Assembly (NCBI RefSeq): GCF_042432905.1 | Contig: NZ_JBHLWI010000053.1 | Span: 1-49,907, forward strand | Reading direction: 5' to 3' | Length of the DNA stretch: 49,907 nt | Source: Fontibacter flavus | GTDB lineage: Bacteria > Bacteroidota > Bacteroidia > Cytophagales > Cyclobacteriaceae | Part shown: piece by piece, positions 27,861 through 34,584 of the stretch | How the letters are laid out: the number at the start of each line of letters is the position of its first letter | Position numbering within the stretch: the stretch's first letter is position 1 | Program-made: the position numbers and the translations under genes | The notes under the pieces: model-generated | What the model saw: only the letters and a program-made list of their open reading frames with translations | Databases searched by the model: none | What the model was told of the DNA's origin: nothing

Positions 27861-27950
27861 AAAAGCTGCTCTTCATTAATCTTCTAACTAACGAAATCCT
27901 ATAATGGTTTTAGTTGTCAAAGATTTCGAATAGAGCAGCTTTTACTTTTT
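27861..27950 (+). terminator. Composite terminator hairpin after tyrS
   Basis: An outer stem AAAGCTGCTCT (27862-27872) pairs with AGAGCAGCTTT (27932-27942) and is followed by TTTACTTTTTG. Its loop of about 59 bases holds a second stem, CGAAATC (27892-27898) with GATTTCG (27922-27928). The U-rich tail supports a terminator; the large nested loop is unusual. Confidence 0.65.
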
Positions 27951-28096
27951 GTAGGAATAAGTCTTCAATTCTTTTATCAGTGTTAAATTAAAATGAAGGC
28001 TGTTTAGGCCAGTTTCTAAAACATTTTTATAGCCTTTCTGTCAATATTTTACCCTTTTAACGAAAAATTTTTGCTGCATTTTTGACCAACGTTTAA

Positions 28097-28104
28097 TATA
28101 TTTG
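28097..28104 (+). promoter_or_regulatory. Bacteroidota -7 promoter element of the TetR gene
   Basis: TATATTTG fits the TAnnTTTG consensus 22 bases before the ATG at 28126, with a TTTG at 28070-28073 about 23 bases upstream as a slightly distant -33 element. It would give a leader of about 15 bases. Confidence 0.55.
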
Positions 28105-28125
28105 AACTACAGTCAAACATAAAAT

Positions 28126-28827
28126 ATGGCAAGTTCAGCAAGGGAGAAAAAAAGTAAATTGATTCTTGATGTAGCGATCAAGCTTTTTACTAGTAAGGGA
28201 TATATGGCTACTACCATGGATGAGGTAGCCAAAACAGCAAATATAAGTAAAGGGCTCACTTATTTTTATTTTAAAAACAAAGAGGACCTATACATGGCTG
28301 TAACCAAAAAGGCTTTTGATGAGCTCAAAGGTGTTTTCAGAGATATTTTCAAACAAAAAGGTAGAACTGGGCTCCAAATGCTCACGGATTTGGCCTCAGG
28401 GTATATTACTTTTACAAAAGCCAATCGTATGTATAACGAAGCTATCCTCAATTTTATGGGGATAATGCAATTGTATAACAACGAGTTGACCAGAAATCAG
28501 ATTCATCATTTGATATTGGAAAGCGAACATTTTCAAAAATTATTGGACATTCAACATGATTGTGGCAGAATAGGGATTCAAATGGTATCCCATGGAGTTA
28601 AAGACGGCAGTATTCGGCCTGAATTGCAGCCTGAAGTTACTTTTTACACGATTTGGGCGATGATCATCGGATATGAAAGGTTAACCGGACCTGTAGGGTT
28701 TGACGAAAAAGAAATCAAAATCCACTTAGACAACTGGAAACCAGGATTTATCAAATTGATGCAGGACATGTTGAAAGGAACCATTCAAGCTCAAAAACCA
28801 CAAGTGGTTCAGGCTTCTTTGTTTTAA
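28126..28827 (+). CDS. TetR/AcrR family transcriptional regulator
   Basis: A 233-residue regulator with an N-terminal TetR helix-turn-helix: ILDVAIKLFTSKGY, then MDEVAKTANISKGLTYFYF with the recognition helix at about residues 34-52. The C-terminal part (about 70-220) is all-helical and should bind a ligand. It is the nearest regulator to the fatty-acid-like operon starting at 30356 and to the divergent oxidoreductase gene at 29243. FadR- or PsrA-like control by an acyl-CoA is a reasonable guess; no operator could be identified with confidence. Confidence 0.9.
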   Translation: MASSAREKKSKLILDVAIKLFTSKGYMATTMDEVAKTANISKGLTYFYFKNKEDLYMAVTKKAFDELKGVFRDIFKQKGRTGLQMLTDLASGYITFTKANRMYNEAILNFMGIMQLYNNELTRNQIHHLILESEHFQKLLDIQHDCGRIGIQMVSHGVKDGSIRPELQPEVTFYTIWAMIIGYERLTGPVGFDEKEIKIHLDNWKPGFIKLMQDMLKGTIQAQKPQVVQASLF

Positions 28828-28830
28828 AGA

Positions 28831-28874
28831 TTCCACATGGCGGTTGTAGCAATTTGCCGCAACCGCCATGCGGA
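28831..28874 (+). terminator. Long GC-rich hairpin after the TetR gene
   Basis: CATGGCGGTTG (28836-28846) pairs perfectly with CAACCGCCATG (28860-28870), and TTCC/GGAA extends the stem after one mismatch, giving 15 pairs and a 13-base loop. It starts four bases after the TetR stop codon. There is no adjacent T-run, so it may act as a transcript-end stabiliser or a REP-like palindrome instead of a classical terminator. Confidence 0.55.
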
Positions 28875-29114
28875 AATCATACTTTTTGTTTATAAGCGTG
28901 TATCAACTGTAATATTCACCCTTCCTACCAATGACAGATTATAGAAACTTTTATCCTGAGGCGGGATGGTTCTCTTGTAGCAAAAGAGATACTTCTCCAA
29001 ATCGGAATATTGACATAGAAAGCATAACTGCGCGGCACCAAGCCATTATTTTTTAATTCAGGCAGTTGGTCCTAGGATTACTATGTGTTCTCCTATTTTC
29101 TATTCCGAATTCGG

Positions 29115-29154
29115 GACAAGTTGTGGTTAAAAATATATATCTGCGACAAGTTGT
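29115..29154. repeat. Two direct repeats GACAAGTTGT, 30 bases apart
   Basis: The decamer occurs at 29115-29124 and 29145-29154, so the centres are three helical turns apart. The outer edges are GGGACA on the left and TGTCCC on the right, which adds an inverted component. It could be an operator or a remnant of a mobile element. Confidence 0.45.
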
Positions 29155-29242
29155 CCCTCAGTGGCGCATCATGATGGTGCTTCAATAGCTGTCATTTCCT
29201 TTACTGTACGTTTTCCTATGAGTTAAAAACTCAGGATAATAT

Positions 29243-30211
29243 TCAGGAAATCAGGATAATTTTTCCATTACGGCCCTCTTTTTCATAAGCAGCCAAAGCT
29301 TCTTTAAATTGCTCCATAGGAAAAGAAGCTTCCACGTCAACCTTTACTTTTTGGGAAAGTAAATAAGCAAAAACCGTTTTGAATGCCTTGCCTGTTGCTT
29401 CAGGGCTTAGACTGTTCATCCATGTGGTCAACCAAAATCCTTCAACTTTCAGATTTTTGAATATCAATAAACCAGAATTCAAAGGGATATTTTCCAAACT
29501 AAGCAATCCAAAAACCATCATTTTACCACCCGCTTTTAAGCTGGCTAAAGCTCTTGCCCCTAGGACTCCTCCAACCGCATCAAATACAACATTTACCCCT
29601 TCCCCGGTTTTTTCCATGATTACTTTTTGAAGTTTTTCCTTATCTGTATTGATCACCAAATCTGCCCCCAATTGAGTCAATAGGGATTTCTGTTCTTCTC
29701 TTCTCACTGTACAGGCAACTTTGATTCCTTTCTGCTTGGCCATCTGGATTACCTGCTTTCCATAAGCAGAAGCACCTGCTGTGACCAACAACCAATCACC
29801 TTCCTGTAAACCACTGCTTTCCAACATCCCATAGGCAGTAAGTGGATTGACAAAAGCTTGACAAGCTACCTCATCTGTCATTCCAGAAGGACTTGGAATT
29901 ACCAAATGAGCTGGGACACAAACATATTCTTTCCAAGTACCGATTGCTGTAAAAATCACCTTTGTGCCAACAGGAATACTATTCTTTTCATCTGACTTTT
30001 CCACAATTCCTGCTGCTTCAAAACCAGCGCTACTTGGTAATTTGGGCGTAATGCCGTACATACCTCTGATAAACATGATATCTGAAGGGTTGATATTTCT
30101 AGCCGTGACCCTGATCAAGATTTCATGAGGTTTTGGCTGAGGCATAGGTGCCTCTTCTAATTTTAGCACTTCTTCCGGTAAACCGGTTTCATAAAAAACT
30201 ACTTGTTTCAT
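29243..30211 (-). CDS. Zinc-independent MDR oxidoreductase (quinone oxidoreductase-like)
   Basis: The start is set at the ATG at 30211, which gives the usual N-terminus MKQVVFYETG; the upstream frame to 30229 adds only a short unrelated lead. The 322-residue protein has a GroES-like catalytic domain and a Rossmann domain with LLVTAGASAYGKQVIQMAK near residue 140 and VFDAVGG near 213. The zinc ligands of alcohol dehydrogenases are missing, as in quinone oxidoreductases and trans-2-enoyl-CoA reductases (MECR-like). The second identity would fit the neighbouring acyl-CoA operon. It is divergent from the SDR gene, so shared regulation is possible. Confidence 0.87.
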   Translation of the reverse strand: MKQVVFYETGLPEEVLKLEEAPMPQPKPHEILIRVTARNINPSDIMFIRGMYGITPKLPSSAGFEAAGIVEKSDEKNSIPVGTKVIFTAIGTWKEYVCVPAHLVIPSPSGMTDEVACQAFVNPLTAYGMLESSGLQEGDWLLVTAGASAYGKQVIQMAKQKGIKVACTVRREEQKSLLTQLGADLVINTDKEKLQKVIMEKTGEGVNVVFDAVGGVLGARALASLKAGGKMMVFGLLSLENIPLNSGLLIFKNLKVEGFWLTTWMNSLSPEATGKAFKTVFAYLLSQKVKVDVEASFPMEQFKEALAAYEKEGRNGKIILIS

Positions 30212-30355
30212 ATACTTTAAAGATTGCATTTAAATCATAAATAGTCCTTGAAGGTAAAAAAAAATACTCGGTATGCATAATATTTTTCATCCAAGACAGA
30301 GGAAGGCTACCTATAATTTTTTATCTTGTACCAACACTCAACAAGGATTAAACAA

Positions 30356-31123
30356 ATGGATCTATCATCATTATTTTCACTTATGAACAAAGTAGCCCTA
30401 ATCACTGGGGCTAGTAAAGGAATTGGATACAGTATTGCGGAGATTTTTGCTGCAGCAGGTGCAAAAGTGGTCATCAGTAGCCGTAAGCAGGAGGCATTGG
30501 ATGAAATGGCAGGCAAGTTAAGACAGAGAGGTTATGATGTAACCGGTATAGCCTGTAATGTTGGCAATATGAATGAGTTGGATGACTTGGTAAAAAAAAC
30601 AGTCGAATTATATGGTCAAATTGATGTTCTGGTCAACAATGCCGCTACCAATCCGGTATTTGGTCCTGTTCATGAAACCAGTATCGAAGCTTATGATAAA
30701 ATCATGGATGTCAATGTTAAAGCACCTTTTCATCTGATGAAACTTTGCTTTCCATATTTAAGGGCATCATCCAATGCCTCCGTCATTAATATAAGTTCAA
30801 TTGGGGGTATTTCACCGGAACAGGGATTAGGCATTTATTCTGTTTCCAAAGCTGCTTTAATATCCATGACAAAAGTTTTTGCTAAAGAATGGGGGGATCA
30901 TAAAATAAGGGTAAATGCCATCTGCCCAGGTCTGATCAAGACTAAATTTTCTGAAGCTTTATGGAGTAATGACAAGATCATGAACCATCTCATGAAAAAT
31001 CTGCCCATCAAACGGGTCGGAACTAGCGAAGAAATAGGTGCCGCAGCGCTGTTTTTGGCTTCCACTGCTTCTTCTTATACCACAGGTGAAGTCCTGAAAG
31101 CTGATGGTGGTTTTACAATTTAA
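30356..31123 (+). CDS. SDR family oxidoreductase, FabG-like
   Basis: The ATG at 30356 is used, in place of the in-frame TTG at 30326, because it gives a 255-residue chain of normal SDR length. The cofactor motif TGASKGIG is at 17-24, the NNAA motif at 94-97 and the catalytic Ser147/Tyr161/Lys165 in NISSIG and YSVSK. It probably oxidises or reduces a hydroxyl/keto group using NAD(P)H. It is the first gene of a four-gene operon; the next start is 12 bases after its stop. In the analogous levulinate pathway an SDR (LvaD) interconverts the 4-keto and 4-hydroxy acyl-CoA, which would fit here. Confidence 0.9.
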   Translation: MDLSSLFSLMNKVALITGASKGIGYSIAEIFAAAGAKVVISSRKQEALDEMAGKLRQRGYDVTGIACNVGNMNELDDLVKKTVELYGQIDVLVNNAATNPVFGPVHETSIEAYDKIMDVNVKAPFHLMKLCFPYLRASSNASVINISSIGGISPEQGLGIYSVSKAALISMTKVFAKEWGDHKIRVNAICPGLIKTKFSEALWSNDKIMNHLMKNLPIKRVGTSEEIGAAALFLASTASSYTTGEVLKADGGFTI

Positions 31124-31135
31124 ATTTAAAGTTTG

Positions 31136-32341
31136 ATGGAATTAAATCTTCAAGGAAAGGCCAACGTACAAGCATTGCTTTTGCAATATGAGAACTTTGT
31201 CAGGGATTATCTATTCCCTATTGAACAAGATGCAATTTATGGTTCATTTAAAAATGCCTTACCTAAACTTAAAGCCCTTCGAAGTAAAGCAAAGGAGATG
31301 GGGTTATTTGCTCCGCATCTTTCTAAAGAAGATGGAGGACTGGGCCTTAGTCTATCTGAATTTGGTCGAATTTCAGAAGTCTTGGGCAAAAGTCCGTTAG
31401 GACATTATGTTTTTAACTGTCAGGCTCCAGATATAGGTAATATGGAATTGATGCATCAGTTTGCCAGCAAAGAACTTAAGGACAAATATCTCAAACCGCT
31501 ACAGCAAGGTGAAATTAGAAGTTGCTTCGCGATGACCGAACCTCAACATGCGGGTAGCAATCCGGTACAACTTTCTACTACGGCTGTAAAGGTAGGAGAT
31601 GAATACATTATCAATGGACACAAATGGTTTACCTCCTCTGCTGATGGTGCTGCCTTCACGATTGTCATGGCTGTCACTGATCCTGAAAATCCAAATCCTT
31701 ACCAAAGAGCCAGTATGATCCTTGTACCATTAGATAATCCCGGTTACCAATTAGTCAGGAATATTCCGATTATGGGCGATGTCGGTGAAGATTATTTTTC
31801 TCATGGAGAGGTTAAGTTTACAGATTGCAGGGTTCCAGCCAGTAACCTTATAGGTCAGGAGGGTTGGGGTTTTGCTCTCGCCCAAGAAAGACTTGGACCT
31901 GGAAGAATTCACCATTGCATGCGCTGGATCGGAATATGTGAAAGGGCAATAGAACTGATGTGCAAAAGAGCACTTAGCAGGGAACTTGATCCAGGCAATC
32001 CATTAGCGGCTCAGCAAAGTGTTCAAAATTGGATTGCTGAATCCGTGGCAAGTGTCAAAGCATCCCGCTTGATGGTTTTGGCTACTGCAGAAAAAATAGA
32101 TCAGGAAGGCGCAAAAGCAGCAAAAGAGGATATTTCGACCATTAAATTTTTTGTTTCTGATGTGCTTATGAAAACACTGGATAAGGCCATACAGATTCAT
32201 GGTGCATTGGGTATTACAGACGATACCATTCTTTCTTTTTATTACCGGCATGAAAGAGGTGCCAGGATTTATGATGGGCCGGATGAAGTCCATAAAACAG
32301 TTTTAGCCAAAAGAATCCTCAAACAATACGCTGCCTCATGA
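31136..32341 (+). CDS. ACAD10/11-type acyl-CoA dehydrogenase
   Basis: A 401-residue acyl-CoA dehydrogenase fold (start at the ATG at 31136, three bases inside a TTG frame). The FAD motif is AMTEPQHAGSNP and the C-terminal active-site loop reads IYDGPDEVHKTVLAKRIL. The DGPDEVH form, and the helix RIHHCMRWIGICERAIELM, are hallmarks of the ACAD10/ACAD11 and FadE-like group rather than the normal YEGTSEIQ form. Members of this group act with an APH-type kinase on 4-hydroxyacyl-CoAs. The kinase is encoded by the next gene, which overlaps by four bases (ATGA). Confidence 0.92.
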   Translation: MELNLQGKANVQALLLQYENFVRDYLFPIEQDAIYGSFKNALPKLKALRSKAKEMGLFAPHLSKEDGGLGLSLSEFGRISEVLGKSPLGHYVFNCQAPDIGNMELMHQFASKELKDKYLKPLQQGEIRSCFAMTEPQHAGSNPVQLSTTAVKVGDEYIINGHKWFTSSADGAAFTIVMAVTDPENPNPYQRASMILVPLDNPGYQLVRNIPIMGDVGEDYFSHGEVKFTDCRVPASNLIGQEGWGFALAQERLGPGRIHHCMRWIGICERAIELMCKRALSRELDPGNPLAAQQSVQNWIAESVASVKASRLMVLATAEKIDQEGAKAAKEDISTIKFFVSDVLMKTLDKAIQIHGALGITDDTILSFYYRHERGARIYDGPDEVHKTVLAKRILKQYAAS

Positions 32342-33372
32342 TCAACAAAGCTCCTAAAGGTGTAGACGGTATTTTTCCATATCTCGAATCTGAATTGAAT
32401 CTTGACCCAAATTCAACAGTCATTACCCAATTCATGGGAGGGTATTCTAACCTAACGTACCTGATCAGCTCACCTGAGGGTGAATTTGTATTGAGAAGGC
32501 CACCCTTAGGTCTGAAAATCAACAAGGCTCATGATATGGTGAGGGAATTCAGCGTCTTACAGGCCCTTCAAAAAGCCGGATATGAGAAAATTCCCAAACC
32601 CATTCTTTGCTGTGAAGAAGATGCGATCATTGGTGCCCCATTTTTCATTATGCAAAAAGTCAATGGTCTGATCCTGAGAAACAAAATTCCGGAAGGGATG
32701 GAACTAAGTTCGGATTTCTTTGCTAAATTAAGCAGGAATACGGTGGATGGTCTTTTGGCCTTGCATCAACTTGAACTGAAAGATTCTGGATTGTTGGAGT
32801 TGGGAAAACCTGAAGGTTATGTAACAAGACAGGTTTTAGGCTGGTCAGAGCGGTATTTTAACGCCAAAACCGATGAGCTAAAGGAAATGGCAGCTGTATC
32901 AGACTGGCTGAAAGCCAACATACCTCAAAGAGAACAAATAGGCTTTATCCATAATGATTATAAGTACGATAATCTGGTATTAGACGGGCCGGATAATCCT
33001 GAAATCAAGGCTGTACTGGACTGGGAAATGGCCACGGTAGGCGATCCTCTGATGGATTTGGGTACAAGCTTGGCCTATTGGGCAGAGGAAGGCGATCCGG
33101 ACATTTTGAAAATGTTCAATCTTACCTACCCCAAAGGCAATTTTAGCCGGGAAGAAGTGATAGACTATTATTCAAAGAACAGCAGGTTGGACCTTTCCAA
33201 TATGTTGTTTTATTATGTTTTCGGAGTTTTTAAGGTGGGTGTGATTGCCCAACAGATTTATAAAAGACATACATTAGGTTTTGCTCAGGATCCAAGATTT
33301 GCCGGATTGATCCATGTGGTCAAAGCCTGTGGTAAAACAGCCTTTAAAAGTATCCAAACCCATAAAATTTGA
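32338..33372 (+). CDS. APH-type phosphotransferase (ACAD10/11 kinase-like)
   Basis: A 344-residue protein kinase-like fold related to aminoglycoside phosphotransferases and to the N-terminal kinase half of ACAD10/ACAD11. Catalytic loop FIHNDYKYDN has Asp207 and Asn212; the metal-binding segment is VLDWEMATVGDP with Asp228. The nucleotide-binding N-lobe has LTYLISSPEGEFVLRRPP. In LvaA and ACAD11 this fold phosphorylates the 4-hydroxyl of an acyl-CoA. Resistance to aminoglycosides is not suggested, given its metabolic neighbours. The start overlaps the ACAD stop, and the next gene begins four bases after its stop. Confidence 0.9.
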   Translation: MINKAPKGVDGIFPYLESELNLDPNSTVITQFMGGYSNLTYLISSPEGEFVLRRPPLGLKINKAHDMVREFSVLQALQKAGYEKIPKPILCCEEDAIIGAPFFIMQKVNGLILRNKIPEGMELSSDFFAKLSRNTVDGLLALHQLELKDSGLLELGKPEGYVTRQVLGWSERYFNAKTDELKEMAAVSDWLKANIPQREQIGFIHNDYKYDNLVLDGPDNPEIKAVLDWEMATVGDPLMDLGTSLAYWAEEGDPDILKMFNLTYPKGNFSREEVIDYYSKNSRLDLSNMLFYYVFGVFKVGVIAQQIYKRHTLGFAQDPRFAGLIHVVKACGKTAFKSIQTHKI

Positions 33373-33376
33373 ACTG

Positions 33377-34255
33377 ATGAAAATTAAAAAAGTCTGTATT
33401 TTAGGAGCAGGCACCCTAGGGACCCGCGTGGCCCTACAGGCTGCCCTTTCTGGTTATCAGGTTTCCATATTCGACATTTACCCCAAGGCATTGGAGAATT
33501 CCAAAAAACTGATGCAGAGAATTGTTAAGCAACTGGCTGATAATTCCGGATTGGAGGATATAGCGGGCATGCATGCAATATCTACAATTACCTTCACAGA
33601 CAATCCTAATGTAGCCATCCGGGAAGCCGACCTGATCAATGAAAGTGTCACAGAAGATGTGGAAATCAAAAATTCAGTCTGGGAACAATTTGGCCAAATT
33701 TCACCTGAAAAGACCATTTTCACTACCAACACTTCCTATCTATTGCCCTCTATGTTTGCTGAAATATCGGGTAGGCCTGGAAAATTCTGTGCATTACATT
33801 TCCATGATGTTTTTTACTCCAAAGTAGTGGATATTATGCCTCATCCCGGAACTGACCCTTCCTTAATCCCTACCCTGATGGAATTTGGGAGAAGTCTGGA
33901 ACAGGTACCGGTTCTGGTCAAAAAAGAAAATCCTGGCTACCTTTTCAACAGTATGTTGTTGGCCTTTATCGGCGCCGCAGGTAAACTCTTGACAGGAGGA
34001 GTGGGAACTTTAGAGGATATTGATAAATCCTGGATGGTTAACTTCCATATGCCAATGGGACCTTTCGGGATCTTAGACTCTATTGGTTTGGATACTGCAT
34101 GGCATGTCACCCATACCCTTCCTGATAAAGGTTCTCAGGCATTTGCAGCATTATTAAAGCAATATGTGGATGCAGGCAAACTTGGCGAAAAATCCGGTGA
34201 AGGATTTTACAAATATCCCAATCCTGCTTATAGACATGAAGGTTTTTTGATCTAG
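33377..34255 (+). CDS. 3-hydroxyacyl-CoA dehydrogenase
   Basis: The start at ATG 33377 gives a 292-residue protein with MKIKKVCILGAGTLG, the NAD-binding Rossmann motif GxGxxG, at the N-terminus; the longer frame from 33314 overlaps the kinase gene. The catalytic segment reads LHFHDVFYSKVVDIMPHPGTD, here split as LHFHDVFYSKV and VDIMPHPGTD, and differs from the usual HFFNPVxxMxLVE, which marks a divergent subfamily. The C-terminal helical domain (about 190-292) follows. It should oxidise a 3-hydroxyacyl-CoA, which fits as the exit step after a 4-to-3-hydroxy rearrangement. Last gene of the operon. Confidence 0.88.
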   Translation: MKIKKVCILGAGTLGTRVALQAALSGYQVSIFDIYPKALENSKKLMQRIVKQLADNSGLEDIAGMHAISTITFTDNPNVAIREADLINESVTEDVEIKNSVWEQFGQISPEKTIFTTNTSYLLPSMFAEISGRPGKFCALHFHDVFYSKVVDIMPHPGTDPSLIPTLMEFGRSLEQVPVLVKKENPGYLFNSMLLAFIGAAGKLLTGGVGTLEDIDKSWMVNFHMPMGPFGILDSIGLDTAWHVTHTLPDKGSQAFAALLKQYVDAGKLGEKSGEGFYKYPNPAYRHEGFLI

Positions 34256-34584
34256 AACACAAGTCAAATGCCAAATTGGCCAATCAGATATGGGCTATTA
34301 TCCAAATAGTTTAATTCATTATTTTGGATAATAGCCTCTTCAAGTAATTATATGGAAGTCATTCGTATTTTTACATGCATATTTGGAGAATATAACAATT
34401 TCTCTTTTTCATTTTTGAACTTTATTTGCAGATACTTTATTCATAATATGTTTTTCTCCCAATGCCCAAGAGATTCAGGATGATTCTGTAATTAAACAAA
34501 TCATGCTATCAGGTGGTTAATTTTTGGTTTATAACGAAAATAGATTACTTTCGAGTACTTCACCCACCCATCACCTTCATCAAT
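34256..34584. other. Intergenic region with terminator and a possible gene stub
   Basis: The first part holds the terminator of the SDR-ACAD-APH-HAD operon. Further on, 34419-34520 keeps an open frame without a start codon that reads like a signal peptide end and mature N-terminus (TLFIICFSPNAQEIQDDSV). It could be the remains of a lost exported protein. The rest holds no feature I can name. Confidence 0.45.
34293..34336 (+). terminator. 14-bp hairpin terminator of the hydroxyacyl-CoA operon
   Basis: GGCTATTATCCAAA (34293-34306) pairs perfectly with TTTGGATAATAGCC (34323-34336) with a 16-base loop, 38 bases after the dehydrogenase stop. The following bases (TCTTCAAG) are only weakly T-rich, so efficiency is uncertain. 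Confidence 0.65.

Larger units (their letters stand above)
28828..29242. other. Gene-free 415-base region with hairpin and direct repeats
   Basis: No convincing reading frame is present on either strand. It contains a long GC-rich hairpin just after the TetR stop, a pair of 10-base direct repeats (GACAAGTTGT) 30 bases apart, and a second pair (TCAGGATAAT at 29231 and 29251) at the end of the oxidoreductase gene. The middle (about 28920-29100) has no structure I can name and may be a decayed mobile sequence. Confidence 0.5.

Noticed and set aside
32338..33372. APH-fold kinase as an antibiotic resistance gene
   Set aside because: It overlaps an ACAD10/11-type dehydrogenase gene and sits in a metabolic operon; family features fit the ACAD/LvaA kinases.
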